A stretch of DNA of 64,000 bases from Desulfobulbaceae bacterium UBA2273 (GCA_002347095.1 DDWZ01000030.1:1-64000), one strand, 5' to 3'. Positions 19,304 to 28,794 are shown, counted from the stretch's first letter. Program-made: numbers and translations. Notes: generated by a model not told the origin, from the letters alone.

Positions 19304-20290
19304 ATGCAAGGAAACATTAGGGAAAAGGTGGGGGTGCTGTTCGTCTCCCTCATGTGCGCCATCATGCTGAGCCCGGCCTGGGCTCTGGCAAGCGAAGTGG
19401 TTACCATGGATCAGATTCCGGCCGCCGGTGATCCGGGTTGGTGGAAATGGCCGGTAATTCTGCTGTTCGTCACCTTTGTCATGGGCATCATCGCGGTGCT
19501 TGGCGGGGTTGGCGGCGGGGTGCTCTTCGTGCCGATCATCGGCGGGTTTTTCCCGTTTCACCTTGATTTTGTCCGCGGCGCCGGTCTGCTCGTGGCCCTG
19601 TGCGGCGCCCTGGCCGCTGGCCCCGGCCTGCTGAAGGCCAACCTCGCCAGCCTGCGTCTGGCCATGCCGGTGGCGCTCATCGCCTCCACCATGGCCATTG
19701 TCGGCGCCATGGTCGGTCTGGCCCTGCCCACCCACATCGTCCAGCTTGCCTTGGGCGGCACCATCCTCGGCATCGTGGCCATCATGCTCACCGCCAAGAA
19801 ATCAACGGTTCCCCATGTTCCCCAGGCGGACGCGCTTTCCACCGCCCTGCGCATCACCGGTGTTTTTTATGAGCCGACCACTAAGGAAGAGATCAACTGG
19901 AAGGTTCATCGCACCATTCCCGGCCTGCTGACCTTCATCATCATCGGTTTCATGGCCGGCATGTTCGGTCTGGGCGCCGGTTGGGCCAACGTGCCGGTGT
20001 TGAATTTGATGATGGGCGCGCCGCTCAAGATCAGCGTGGCCACCTCCAAGTTCCTGCTCTCCATCACCGACACCTCCGCCGCCTGGATTTATTTTAACAA
20101 GGGCTGCGTCATCCCCATGATGGTTGTGCCGTCGCTCATCGGCATCATGCTGGGTTCCTTTGTCGGGGTTCGCTTGCTCAAGGTTGCCAAGCCCACTTTT
20201 ATCCGCTGGATGGTTATCGCCATTCTCCTCTTTGCCGGCCTGAAGGCGGTGCAGAAGGGTTTGAGCACCATGGGCGTCAGCCTGTTCTAG
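19304..20290 (+). CDS. Sulfite exporter TauE/SafE family protein (copy 1)
   Basis: 328 residues from the ATG at 19304, 8 bases after GGGAGG; the frame upstream to 19268 is not needed. It is an integral membrane protein with about eight hydrophobic segments, including an N-terminal one that resembles a signal anchor. The TauE/SafE repeat is visible twice, as GGVGGGVLFVPIIGGFFP in the first half and MAGMFGLGAGWANVPVLNL in the second. The family exports anions such as sulfite and sulfoacetate. It is followed by a small membrane protein, and a second TauE/SafE gene lies at 24994 on the other strand with its own small partner. Confidence 0.9.
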   Translation: MQGNIREKVGVLFVSLMCAIMLSPAWALASEVVTMDQIPAAGDPGWWKWPVILLFVTFVMGIIAVLGGVGGGVLFVPIIGGFFPFHLDFVRGAGLLVALCGALAAGPGLLKANLASLRLAMPVALIASTMAIVGAMVGLALPTHIVQLALGGTILGIVAIMLTAKKSTVPHVPQADALSTALRITGVFYEPTTKEEINWKVHRTIPGLLTFIIIGFMAGMFGLGAGWANVPVLNLMMGAPLKISVATSKFLLSITDTSAAWIYFNKGCVIPMMVVPSLIGIMLGSFVGVRLLKVAKPTFIRWMVIAILLFAGLKAVQKGLSTMGVSLF

Positions 20291-20344
20291 ACGCGGGAAC
20301 GGGAAGGGTTTTAACTAATAGTTTATTTCACGGAGGATTGTCTC

Positions 20345-20788
20345 ATGTCGCAACATACTACCCAAGCAACTGAAGAGCAGGTGCTGTACGCCGCTATTCT
20401 TGAAAAAGGCATGTACGCCGGATTGGCCCTCATGGTAATTACCTTCGCCCTGTACGTGCTGGGCGTCATGCCGTCGGTCGTGCCGGTGGACGAGATCTCC
20501 ATCTACTGGAGCCAGCCGGTGCATGACTATCTGGTGGCCATCAACACCAACTTTTTGCATTGGGAAACCCTGCCCACCGGCTGGTCTTGGCTGAAACTCC
20601 TTCGTTATGGCGATTTCCTGAACTTCCTGCCCATCGCCATCCTGTCCGGGATCACGATTGTCTGCTACCTTGTCATCACCCCGGGGCTGTTCGCCCGCAA
20701 GGATAAGGCCATGGCGATCATGGCCTTGGCCGAGGCGGTTATTCTGACCCTGGCTGCCAGCGGCCTGCTTTCCGTCGGCGCTCATTAA
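20345..20788 (+). CDS. Small integral membrane protein paired with TauE/SafE
   Basis: 147 residues with three hydrophobic segments (about residues 26-45, 95-118 and 122-143). It starts 54 bases after the TauE/SafE stop behind GGAGGATTG, so it is likely co-transcribed. It resembles DUF1634-type membrane proteins that often accompany TauE/SafE genes, but that match is from memory of the pattern. The stop codon TAA lies inside the terminal arm of a palindromic repeat. Function is unknown; an accessory subunit of the exporter is the simplest idea. Confidence 0.75.
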   Translation: MSQHTTQATEEQVLYAAILEKGMYAGLALMVITFALYVLGVMPSVVPVDEISIYWSQPVHDYLVAINTNFLHWETLPTGWSWLKLLRYGDFLNFLPIAILSGITIVCYLVITPGLFARKDKAMAIMALAEAVILTLAASGLLSVGAH

Positions 20789-20890
20789 CTGTCCAGCAGC
20801 ACCACATCTGCTTTGTCATCGGCCTGCTCGTGTGCACTCGCACACTTCGCAGGCCTCTTCCGCGCATCTGCGGCGCGGCTGAACAGTTAC
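20786..20890. repeat. Palindromic element, type A, copy 1
   Basis: 105 bases, with near-inverted ends (TAACTGTCCAGCAGC on the left, GCTGAACAGTTAC on the right). Internal nested arms are GGCCTGC/GCAGGCC and GTGTGC/GCACAC. It shares its core with elements at 26339, 28619, 49271 and 54809. The left end includes the stop codon of the preceding gene. Confidence 0.9.
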
Positions 20891-20959
20891 GGTTGGGATG
20901 TTTCAGTCTTGTTTTTTGATTGAACTGAATAGTTACCCGAAAAAACAGATTTCGATTTT

Positions 20960-20993
20960 TAAAGCCATCCTGCCTTGCGCGGGGTGGCTTTTT
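20960..20993 (+). terminator. Intrinsic terminator after the TauE/SafE pair
   Basis: AAAGCCATCC pairs with GGGTGGCTTT (10 bp, one G-U) around an 11-base loop and runs into six T residues. It lies between the plus-strand membrane protein and the convergent response regulator. Confidence 0.75.
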
Positions 20994-20997
20994 TGTT

Positions 20998-21384
20998 TCA
21001 GATTCCAGGCAGTCGGCTTTCCCGGTGGGCGATGGCGATCATCTCCACCAGGGTTTCCAGGTCGATGGGTTTGAGGCAGTAGTCGCTGGCCCCGGATTCC
21101 AGGCCGTGCAGCCCCGCTTCCATGGAGGCGTGGCCGGTCAAGAGGATGACCGGCAGGGTTGGCCATTTTTCCTTGATCTCCCGCAGGCAGTCCATGCCGT
21201 CGCGGTCCGGGAGCATCACATCCAGCACCACCACCTCGGGCCAACCCGAGGCAATAGTCTCCAAACCTTCGGCGCAGGTGAGGGCGGTTTTCGCCGAGTA
21301 GCCGCGGCGGATGAGCCTCTTGGCGGTTGTCTCCACGAAATCGATTTCATCGTCGATGAGCAGGATCTTGAGCGGTTGGTCCAT
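20998..21384 (-). CDS. Single-domain response regulator
   Basis: 128 residues, a stand-alone receiver: acidic pair LIDDE, phospho-acceptor Asp in VVLDVMLPDRDG, Thr in LLTGHA and Lys in LKPIDLE. There is no output domain. It starts 1 base after the stop of the PEP-utilising gene, so the two are translationally coupled. A receiver coupled to a phosphotransfer-like ATP-grasp enzyme suggests signalling control of that enzyme, but partners cannot be told from sequence. Confidence 0.92.
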   Translation of the reverse strand: MDQPLKILLIDDEIDFVETTAKRLIRRGYSAKTALTCAEGLETIASGWPEVVVLDVMLPDRDGMDCLREIKEKWPTLPVILLTGHASMEAGLHGLESGASDYCLKPIDLETLVEMIAIAHRESRLPGI

Positions 21385-21385
21385 G

Positions 21386-24100
21386 TCATGCCTCCGGTGT
21401 TGTTTTGTCCATCAGGGTGCGCAGGTCGGCCATGATTTTTTGGTGGTAGCTTGCGGCCATGTCCTGGTCCGCCATGATCATGTCGATCTGGCGGGTGTGG
21501 ATCAAAAGGTAGCCGAGAACCTTCAACCGTTCCAGCAGATAGGTGCCCGGTTTTTTTTCGATCCGGGCGGTCATGGCGTCCACCTTCTGTTCCACCCTAA
21601 AGCCGAATTCGCTTAATATCTCGCTGATCAGTTGAATGCGCAGCAGACGGCGGTCTTGGTCCGCCGCCCCACCCTTGAACTGGAAGCTCACATAGTTTTC
21701 CGTGAGATACTTCCCCAGATTCGCCTCCACCAGGGCGAAATGGTAACCGAGCCGGACGCTGAGGTTGCAGAAGTTCTTGGAGATGAGAAAGTAGTTCTTG
21801 GCGGCCATGGCCGAGCGCACCGCCGGGTCGAGATTGGGGTTTCGCGTGGACTGAAAGATGATGGAGCCGAACCCTCCCAGGCTGACCGGCGGTGGCCCTG
21901 CCCAGGGAAAAGCCGTCATTCCCTGCCAGATGGCCTGCATGGGCGCGGAGGTGATATGGTTGAGGTCGATATAACGGCTTTCCGGGTCGAAATCCGGGGT
22001 AAAGCCGTCGTCGAGATCGATCACCCACCATTGGGAAGGCGCATCCACCACCAGTTGTTTTGCCGCCTTGTCGTCAAAGCCGTACCGTTCGCCAAAGGTG
22101 AACATCTCCACCACCGCCTTTTCGTGGCAAAAGCGGGTGAGATCGTGCAGGGTTTTGCAACCGTCGGGCCGGAAAAACGGGGAGGCTGGATCGGTCAGGT
22201 TAAGCGGGGTGATGTGGGCCAAGGCCTGGGTGAGCACTTTGTACACCGGGCTTCCGGCCATGAGATTGGGTTTGGGCGGGGCCAGGGCCAGCAGGGATTC
22301 GATCCTCCCTGCATAGACCTTGCCTCCGGTGGCGTCCACCGTAACCAAACTGTTGTTTTCCAAGGTTGCCAGGGCCTGTTTCATGCCGAAAATCGCCGGA
22401 ACCCCGAATTCTCGAGCCACGGTGGCAAGGTGGGCTGCCGGTTGGCCGGTTTCGCTGACCACGGCCACGGCCCGGTTGAGGAGGCTGGCCCAGTCCGGAT
22501 AGGGCGTCTCGATGACCAGCACCGCACCCTTGGGAAAGCGCAAGAGGTCGAGGTTGGAGCGCACCATGAACACCGGGCCGCAGCCGACGCCCTGGCTGGC
22601 GCAGACTCCTCCGCTCAGAAGCGTTAAGGGGTCACATGGCACCGCATCTCCTTTGTCATCGGCCTGTCCGCATACTTGCTGCATAGCGGGCAGGCCTCTT
22701 TGTCGGACACTTCTGCCGACAATTGACACGCGGATCTGCGGCACCGTGTGACTGCTTATTGAGGAGTTGTCTTGCCCCCCTTCAGAGGCGGGGCGGCCAA
22801 GGGGACGGCTTTGCAAAATATAGAGCAGGCCGCAACGGTCGATGGACCATTCGATATCCTGGGGGGTGCCGAAATGTTCCTCCAACCGCACCCCGGTGGC
22901 TGCCAGCTCTGCCGCCTGGAGTTCGGTGAGGGCCAGGGGGGAGTGCGAGAGTTCTTCGGCGGATTGCCGGTGCAGGATGGGGTGGGGCGGGGTCCGGCTG
23001 ACCCGGAACTGCTCGGTGGCCCCGCTGCCGTCCACCACCGTGGCGGCAAGGCCGGGCGCCGCCTGGATGATGACATAGGGGCTGCGCGGATCATCCGGGG
23101 CGCGGGAATAGAGCACCCCGCTTATGGCGCCATCCACCATGCGCAGGCAGCCGACGCACATGTGTACGTCCAGATTCCGGTAGCCCCGCTGTTGCCGGTA
23201 GACAATGGCCTGGCTTTTGTATTTGCTGGCCACGATTTCCCTATAGGTCTGGACGACAAATTCGCGGCTGACATTGAGCTGGGTCCGGTATTGCCCGGCA
23301 AAGGAGACGTTGGAGCTGTCTTCGCCCAGGGCGCTGGAACGCAGGGCAACCAGCAGCTCGTCCTCGGAGTCCGTCGCGAGCTGCTGGTGGTGGGCCAGAA
23401 TCGCTTCTTCCAGTTCGGGGGATAGCGGGGCATTGCTGATCAGGTTTTGAATCCCCGCGCTGACCGTGTAGAGCTCTTCCAGATTATCGAGATCCAGCCC
23501 TTTCAGGCGGCGGTTGATCTCAACCTGCAACGCATCGGCCTCAACAAAATGGCGGGAGGCCGTTGCCGTAATGACAAAGCCATCCGGGGTTCTCAGGCCG
23601 AGCCGGTTTCTGACCTCGCCCAGGTTGGCCATTTTTTCCCCGACCTGATCCACGGCGGAGGCATCCACCTCCGCCATGGTCAGGATAAGCGCGCCCTCCG
23701 CGCTTGGGGAACGGAGGGCGATGACCTGTTCGAGCTGTTTGGTGATGGCCCGGAAAGGCTGGTCCAGCTCGGTATACCGGCCATCGGCCAGTCTGGTCAG
23801 GTGGTGGATCATTTTATAGATATTGACGGAAAGCGCGGTGCAATTGCCCCGGACAAAGGCCATGCCGAAGGACCGGCCCGCGGTGAGGGCTTGTTCCATC
23901 TCGGCCATCAGTTCCAGGGCGTTGTTGTTGGCGGTGAGCAGGGCGCGGAAGTCTTTGTAATGGGCGCGGAAGGCCGCCTGCAGCTCGGCGGGCTTCAGCC
24001 TGGGCTTGGTGCGGAAGAGCGAGGTCAGTCGGTCAAGAAAGAAGGTCATGTTCTGGTCGCCTGCGTTGGGCTGCTCTGGGAAGTCGTTGCCTTTCAGCAT
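21386..24100 (-). CDS. PEP synthase-like protein (PEP/pyruvate-binding ATP-grasp plus phosphohistidine domain) with an in-frame repeat insertion
   Basis: About 904 residues from the ATG at 24100; starts at 24049 or further upstream are possible and no strong SD decides. The N-terminal ~110 residues are helical. A PPDK/PpsA-type ATP-grasp region follows (GLRTPDGFVITA; LVALRSSALGEDS; SFAGQYRT; DIEWSIDRCGLLYILQSRP). Next is a mobile phosphohistidine domain with GQPAAHLATVAREFGVPAIFG, where His is the expected phospho-carrier. The C-terminal ~300 residues are not the usual PEP-binding barrel and are unassigned. Between the ATP-grasp and the His domain, about 43 residues are encoded by a palindromic element (22631-22752). 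Substrate and product are unknown. Confidence 0.8.
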   Translation of the reverse strand: MLKGNDFPEQPNAGDQNMTFFLDRLTSLFRTKPRLKPAELQAAFRAHYKDFRALLTANNNALELMAEMEQALTAGRSFGMAFVRGNCTALSVNIYKMIHHLTRLADGRYTELDQPFRAITKQLEQVIALRSPSAEGALILTMAEVDASAVDQVGEKMANLGEVRNRLGLRTPDGFVITATASRHFVEADALQVEINRRLKGLDLDNLEELYTVSAGIQNLISNAPLSPELEEAILAHHQQLATDSEDELLVALRSSALGEDSSNVSFAGQYRTQLNVSREFVVQTYREIVASKYKSQAIVYRQQRGYRNLDVHMCVGCLRMVDGAISGVLYSRAPDDPRSPYVIIQAAPGLAATVVDGSGATEQFRVSRTPPHPILHRQSAEELSHSPLALTELQAAELAATGVRLEEHFGTPQDIEWSIDRCGLLYILQSRPLGRPASEGGQDNSSISSHTVPQIRVSIVGRSVRQRGLPAMQQVCGQADDKGDAVPCDPLTLLSGGVCASQGVGCGPVFMVRSNLDLLRFPKGAVLVIETPYPDWASLLNRAVAVVSETGQPAAHLATVAREFGVPAIFGMKQALATLENNSLVTVDATGGKVYAGRIESLLALAPPKPNLMAGSPVYKVLTQALAHITPLNLTDPASPFFRPDGCKTLHDLTRFCHEKAVVEMFTFGERYGFDDKAAKQLVVDAPSQWWVIDLDDGFTPDFDPESRYIDLNHITSAPMQAIWQGMTAFPWAGPPPVSLGGFGSIIFQSTRNPNLDPAVRSAMAAKNYFLISKNFCNLSVRLGYHFALVEANLGKYLTENYVSFQFKGGAADQDRRLLRIQLISEILSEFGFRVEQKVDAMTARIEKKPGTYLLERLKVLGYLLIHTRQIDMIMADQDMAASYHQKIMADLRTLMDKTTPEA
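22631..22752. repeat. Palindromic element, type B, copy 1, inside a coding sequence
   Basis: 122 bases with inverted ends GTCACATGGCACCGCAT and its near complement ATCTGCGGCACCGTGTGAC. The core shares 'TTTGTCATCGGCCTG' and 'GCAGGCCTCTT' with the type A elements. Its closest relative is the copy at 46918 in inverse orientation. The host reading frame (minus strand) stays open through it and adds residues such as PQIRVSIVGRS. Confidence 0.9.
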
Positions 24101-24298
24101 AATGGAAGCAGGTCCATCGAGGGAATAAAAAAGAAAAGCGGGGAAAAAGGAAAAAAGATAACGCCCAGGCGCAGAGTCGCAGGAACGGGTGAATTTCACA
24201 AGAATGCATTTTTGCGCCTTCGCGTGGTCTTTTTTCAGCCCCGCGTGCCTCGGAAGGATGCCTCCCGGGACACGCGGACAAATCAACAGGGGGTTTTT

Positions 24299-24997
24299 TT
24301 AATGCTCAAGCTTGAGCCCCCATCCTTCAAACATGAAGAGGATGGCAAACCCGAACCACATGGTGTAGATCACATAGCCAATCAGGGAGAAGATCACCAG
24401 CACCGCTTTGTCCTTGATGCTTTGCGCCTCGATTCCGTAGTAGTTGTAGGCCGGTTCAACGGTTTTGGTTCGCACCTGATAGAGTATCTTTGATTCCTTG
24501 AATTTCTTCTGCTTGGTCAGACTTTTTTCCATGGATTTCAGGGCGTTGTACCAGTCAAACATCACCTGCTTTTCGTTTGCCCCGTATTTGGCGCTCACCG
24601 CCTGGCCGTCATTGGCGAACATGGCGTCCGCGTCCGCGAGCACCGCGGTGATGATGCCGCCGAGATCGCCGCTGACCGTGATCTCCTGTGCGCCGGCCTG
24701 CACCTCTGCCCCGGCCTGCTGCAACAGGCTGGTCAACCGCTCGGCGGAAAGAGTCTCATCGGTTTTAATGTTCAGGCTAATAATCTCCCCCCTGTAGGCT
24801 TCGGCATTTTCCCTGATAACAGGAACATAGTATGACGATTTTTTGGAAATGGAGTTGTACATGTTGTCCATGTAATCCAGCATATTCACCTTCTTATCCG
24901 GGCCGGGATACAGCGGCGAGAGAAGGATGGCGAAAACGATCCAGAAACCGGCCATCATCACCAGGCCGCCCCCGAATTCTTTTTTATTGGCAATCAT
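24299..24997 (-). CDS. Membrane protein with extracytoplasmic domain, coupled to TauE/SafE
   Basis: 232 residues with a hydrophobic segment at ~12-30 and another at ~200-224, and a soluble Ala/Glu-rich region between them, probably outside the cytoplasm. Its ATG overlaps the stop of the upstream TauE/SafE gene by 4 bases (24994-24997), so translation is coupled. No catalytic motif is visible. The arrangement (exporter plus small membrane protein) parallels the pair at 19304-20788, though the two small proteins are not alike. An accessory subunit role is inferred. Confidence 0.75.
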   Translation of the reverse strand: MIANKKEFGGGLVMMAGFWIVFAILLSPLYPGPDKKVNMLDYMDNMYNSISKKSSYYVPVIRENAEAYRGEIISLNIKTDETLSAERLTSLLQQAGAEVQAGAQEITVSGDLGGIITAVLADADAMFANDGQAVSAKYGANEKQVMFDWYNALKSMEKSLTKQKKFKESKILYQVRTKTVEPAYNYYGIEAQSIKDKAVLVIFSLIGYVIYTMWFGFAILFMFEGWGLKLEH

Positions 24998-26307
24998 GAG
25001 TGTGCCTCCTTGGTGATATGCGCGTCACCCTCTCCCTTGAGGGTTTTGATATTGGTGAAAAAGATGTAGAAAACCCAGATGGCGAAGGCGCCCAGCACCA
25101 CAAAGAAAATATAGGTACCCACGGTCTCGAGAAGTTTGCCGGTTTCCTTGGACATGGAGATCACCTCCATGCTCGCCAGTTTTGAGGGCAGGGCAAAGGC
25201 CCGGTTGACAAAGCCGGCCGAGGTGGCGATGGCGTAAAGCCCGCAGATGGTGACGCCGCTGACCACCTTGGTGATCAGGGAGCCGATCTGGATGCCGACC
25301 AGGGAGCCAAGGAGCATGCCCATGGCCAGGGTGTAGAAGATGAAGCCGTAGACCGCATACTGGGAAAGCCCGGCGTAGCCGGCGGTGAAGATGATCTGGA
25401 AGATGTCGGTGCCCACGGTGGTGGCCGAGGAAACGCCCAGCACATAGACGAAGATCGGGAAGGTCAAAAAGCCGCCGCCCACGCCCATGATGGCTGCGGC
25501 CAACCCGACGATGAAACCGCTGAGCACCAGGAAGAGCCAGGAGATCTTGCGGCCCCCCGGGGTAACGCCTTCGTCGAACTGGATCATGGGAGGCAGGTTG
25601 ACGCTCTGGACCGTCTGGGCCAGATTGGTCAGGCCCGAGGCGCTTGCCGCGCTGGAGGTGGAAGCGGTCTTGGCGGGCTTAGCCTTGCGGGTCTGGCGGA
25701 AAAAATCCATCAGCGCGTAGGAGCAGAGAAAGCCCAGCATCAGCACATAGATGGTGGTGATGAAGGCGTCGCTCAGCACCGGGTTCATTTCATACAGGGT
25801 GCGGTTGACCCAGCCGCCGATGGTGGCGCCGCCGATGGAGCCGATCAGGAAGACCACGGCCAGGGCCACGGAAACATTGCCCAGCTTGCGGTGCAGGACG
25901 CTGCCCATGATGGCCTTGGCAAAGATGTGGAACAGGTCGGTGCCCACGGCGAGGATGCCCTTGACCCCGACGCTCATCAGGGCCGGGGCGATAATGAAGC
26001 CGCCGCCCGCGCCGATGCAGCCGGTGATCAGACCGGCGACGATGCCGACCCCGATGGAGGCGAAGAAGATGGTGGGGGTGTAGAAGGCCGGGGCATAGGC
26101 GTTCTTGCCGCCGAGCATGCCGGGCAGCTTGCCCACAACCTCGTCGGCAAAGGCTATGCCGCCGATGAGGATGGGAATGAGCAGCAGGCCGAGGATGATC
26201 AGCCGCCTGCGGTCTCGCAGGATGGTGTTTGAGATGTCCATTTCCCATTTCGCGTGGGCGCGGGCGCCCGCCATCATGAAATGGTGCAATTGCCTGAAGA
26301 ACTTCAT
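24994..26307 (-). CDS. Sulfite exporter TauE/SafE family protein (copy 2)
   Basis: 437 residues from the ATG at 26307, behind GGGAGGAG; the longer frame to 26421 reads back through a palindromic repeat and is rejected. Around eight hydrophobic segments are visible. Two TauE/SafE half repeats occur, ITGCIGAGGGFIIAPALMS near residue 110 and IMGVGGGFLTFPIFVYVLG near residue 285. A cytoplasmic Lys/Ala/Ser-rich loop lies between the halves. It is longer than copy 1 by a basic N-terminal extension. The downstream membrane protein is translationally coupled. Substrate is inferred to be a small sulfur-containing or organic anion. Confidence 0.9.
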   Translation of the reverse strand: MKFFRQLHHFMMAGARAHAKWEMDISNTILRDRRRLIILGLLLIPILIGGIAFADEVVGKLPGMLGGKNAYAPAFYTPTIFFASIGVGIVAGLITGCIGAGGGFIIAPALMSVGVKGILAVGTDLFHIFAKAIMGSVLHRKLGNVSVALAVVFLIGSIGGATIGGWVNRTLYEMNPVLSDAFITTIYVLMLGFLCSYALMDFFRQTRKAKPAKTASTSSAASASGLTNLAQTVQSVNLPPMIQFDEGVTPGGRKISWLFLVLSGFIVGLAAAIMGVGGGFLTFPIFVYVLGVSSATTVGTDIFQIIFTAGYAGLSQYAVYGFIFYTLAMGMLLGSLVGIQIGSLITKVVSGVTICGLYAIATSAGFVNRAFALPSKLASMEVISMSKETGKLLETVGTYIFFVVLGAFAIWVFYIFFTNIKTLKGEGDAHITKEAHS

Positions 26308-26338
26308 AGTTGTACTCCTCCCATGTTGAATAATAAAA

Positions 26339-26444
26339 GTAACTGTCCCGCAGCACCACACCTGCTGTGTCATCGGCCTGCTCATGTGCAACAGCACACT
26401 TTGCAAGACTCTTCCGTGCATCTGTGGCGTTGCTGAACAGTTAC
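26339..26444. repeat. Palindromic element, type A, copy 2
   Basis: 106 bases between GTAACTGTCCCGCAGC and TGCTGAACAGTTAC, with the same core as the other type A copies (TCATCGGCCTGCTCATGTGC). It lies about 30 bases upstream of the TauE/SafE start, outside the SD. The rest of this 229-base gap holds nothing else I can assign. Confidence 0.88.
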
Positions 26445-26536
26445 ATCGCGTATTTTTTGTCCAATTCCGGCATCAAGCGGGAGAGTCATTAATACAAGAC
26501 CTCGGTTCCCCTTGGTTGCAGTGTTCGTGAATGTTC

Positions 26537-26908
26537 TTATGGGTCGCGGTCCCTGGCCGCCTGGAGTTTCTCCAGCAAGGTTTCAAATTCCACCGGCTTG
26601 AGCAGGTAGTCAAAGGCCCCGTTCTTGATGCCCTCTTCTCCTTCGCTGGCCGAGGCGTGGCCGGTGAGGATGACCACCCGGCTTTGGGGGCGGATCTTCT
26701 TGATTTCCCGGAGAACCTGGCCGCCGTCCATGTCCGGAAGGCGCATATCGAGCAGGATCACGGCAAAGTCGTTGGCCGCAACCCTGGCGACGGCCGCGCT
26801 GCCGCTCAGCACCCCTTCTCCGGCCCAGCCCCGCTTGCGCAGACGTTGCACCAGGGTGGAGACGAATTCCTCTTCATCATCAACGACCAGAATGGGAAGT
26901 TCCGTCAT
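26537..26908 (-). CDS. Single-domain response regulator
   Basis: 123 residues: VVDDEEE acidic pocket, phospho-acceptor Asp in [12 protein letters not shown], Thr in ILTGHA and Lys in LKPVEFE. No output domain. It lies 25 bases downstream of the Cache histidine kinase gene in the same direction, so it is the probable partner of that kinase. Confidence 0.93.
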   Translation of the reverse strand: MTELPILVVDDEEEFVSTLVQRLRKRGWAGEGVLSGSAAVARVAANDFAVILLDMRLPDMDGGQVLREIKKIRPQSRVVILTGHASASEGEEGIKNGAFDYLLKPVEFETLLEKLQAARDRDP

Positions 26909-26933
26909 TTCCGTTCTCCTGTTTCGATGCGTA

Positions 26934-28613
26934 TCAGGCGGGCAGCGGGAAATGGACGCGGAAAACGCAGCCGCCCTGCCTGCCGTTGCGCACCTCGATA
27001 CCCCCGCCGAGCCGTTCGACGATGCTGTACGAAATGGCCAGCCCGATGCCGGTGCCGCTTCCCGCCTTTTTGGTGGTGAAGAACGGCTCGAACACCTTTT
27101 TCAGACCCTCTTCCGACAAGCCCGGCCCGTTGTCGGCAAACTCCACCGCAAGCTGCCCGTTGCCGCGGCTGGTGCTGATGGTGACCGCGCCGTCATTGCC
27201 GATGGCGTCGAAGGCGTTGTTTAAAATATTGAGAAACACCTGCTGCAACTGGGCGCTGTCCGTGGTGATCGCTGGCAGGTCAGGGTCGAGGTTGCGCCGG
27301 ATGGCGATCCGGTGATTGGCCGCCTCCTTTTCAAGGAAAGAGACGGTTTCCTCCACCAGGGTGTTGATGTTGGCCGGCGCTTTCAGCCCATCGGTGGAGC
27401 GGGAGAAACCCAGGAGCCGGTGGGTGATGGTGCTGGCCCGCTTGACCTGGGCCTTGATCTTGGCAAAGGCGGCCCGGTATTCCTCGCTGTTTTTCAGGCT
27501 TGCCGGATCTTCCTCGTCCAGGAGTTCGTTCAGCCAGCCGGCCTGGTCGCCGATGATCTGCAGGGGGTTGTTGATTTCATGGGCCACATTGGCCGCCATC
27601 CTGCCGACCAGGGCCATTTTTTCCGAATTGCGGATGCGGTCGTAGAGCACCATCCGCTGCTGGTCCGCATCCTCCACCTTGTTCATCATGGAACGGACCA
27701 GGAAGGTGGCAACACCGAGGATGAGCAGGGCGGCGCAGGCGATGATCAGATGATCGCGCTGCCGGGCCCGGTAAAAATCGGCGAGCGATGTTTTGATGTC
27801 GGTTTTCAGCACCAGGGTCCAGGCGTTGTTTTTCATGCCGGTGGTGGCGTACAGGGCACTCTGGGAGTGGTGGATGGTCAGATCGCCTCCCGTGGCAAGC
27901 AACCCTTTTTCCCCGGCGGGAAGGGCGGTGAGCCCCACACGGCTCGGCGTCTGCAGCTCGCCCTGGTGGTTGAGGATAAAGGCATCCCCGCCCGGCCCTA
28001 CCTCGGCGCTGGCCAGCAGGGCGTTGAATAGCCCGGAATTGATCGTGGCCCGCAGAACCCAGGAGCGGGTGGGGTCGGTCACCGCCACGATGAAATGCGG
28101 CACCCCCCGGTAGCCGGTGAACACATCGCTGATGTACCTGCCGCTCTGCATGACTTCGGCGAACCAGCGCGTTTCGGCGTAATTCTTGTCCTTGAGATCC
28201 TCGGCAAAGGGGCCGACGTAGTTGCAATGGCTGCCGTCCTGGGCGATGAGGCCGAGGTCGACGATGACTCCCTGGCGGTTCATGGCCTGGAAGAGTTTTT
28301 CAAGGTTGCCGGGGGTGCGCAGCCAGGCAAGGTCGTAGAGTTCCGCGTAGCCGGCCAGCATATTTTCCTGGCTGTCGAGGAAGAGGTCGATGATCTCCCT
28401 GCGGCTGTTCGCCAGGCTGGTCAGCTCAACGGTGGTTTTGTTCAGCCAGGACTTTTGGTAAAAATGGGAGGCGGTCCAACTGATGAACAGGAGGGGGATA
28501 ATGGCCACCAGAATGACCACCACGACAAAAAGCCGCTTCTGCCGCGCATAGTAGGACTCACGCGAGCGGACCGTAAGGGCGCTGCCGGGGATGGTGGCGG
28601 TGTACATCTTCAT
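26934..28613 (-). CDS. Membrane histidine kinase with Cache sensor domain
   Basis: 559 residues. A transmembrane segment at ~28-48 is followed by a periplasmic double-Cache-type domain (about 50-290; FMP-like residues such as [20 protein letters not shown]) and a second membrane segment (~292-312). The cytoplasmic part has a dimerisation/phospho-acceptor helix with AHEINNPLQ and a HATPase region with NNAFDAI, DNGPGL and GTGIGLAIS. Cache domains bind small ligands outside the cell. It resembles the kinase at 32763 in layout and in the GYR/GFR-VPHF Cache motif, so the two likely arose from a common ancestor. A palindromic element begins 5 bases upstream of the start codon. Confidence 0.93.
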   Translation of the reverse strand: MKMYTATIPGSALTVRSRESYYARQKRLFVVVVILVAIIPLLFISWTASHFYQKSWLNKTTVELTSLANSRREIIDLFLDSQENMLAGYAELYDLAWLRTPGNLEKLFQAMNRQGVIVDLGLIAQDGSHCNYVGPFAEDLKDKNYAETRWFAEVMQSGRYISDVFTGYRGVPHFIVAVTDPTRSWVLRATINSGLFNALLASAEVGPGGDAFILNHQGELQTPSRVGLTALPAGEKGLLATGGDLTIHHSQSALYATTGMKNNAWTLVLKTDIKTSLADFYRARQRDHLIIACAALLILGVATFLVRSMMNKVEDADQQRMVLYDRIRNSEKMALVGRMAANVAHEINNPLQIIGDQAGWLNELLDEEDPASLKNSEEYRAAFAKIKAQVKRASTITHRLLGFSRSTDGLKAPANINTLVEETVSFLEKEAANHRIAIRRNLDPDLPAITTDSAQLQQVFLNILNNAFDAIGNDGAVTISTSRGNGQLAVEFADNGPGLSEEGLKKVFEPFFTTKKAGSGTGIGLAISYSIVERLGGGIEVRNGRQGGCVFRVHFPLPA

Positions 28614-28618
28614 GGCCG

Positions 28619-28749
28619 GTAACTGCTCAGCAGCACCGCATCTGCTTCGCAGTCTCGCTGCGCTCGCTTAGCTGTCTCAGCCAGCTCGCATAGGCCGACT
28701 ATAGCTCGCAGGCCTGTTCCGCGCATCTGCGGCACTGCTGAGCAGTTAC
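28619..28749. repeat. Palindromic element, type A, copy 3 (expanded)
   Basis: 131 bases. The outer arms carry a paired change relative to other copies (AACTGCTCAG on the left, CTGAGCAGTT on the right). The centre has an additional ~25 bases. It lies between the Fis-type gene and the kinase start, which implies that the SD of the kinase is next to or inside it. Confidence 0.88.
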
Positions 28750-28794
28750 AGCGCTGGGGATTATGCCTATTTTTAGGCTTTAGATGGAGAGTCT

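Noticed and set aside
26308..26421. N-terminal extension of the second TauE/SafE gene to 26421
   Set aside because: The extension would be a translation of a palindromic element and the SD region; the ATG at 26307 has a good SD, so the shorter gene is preferred.
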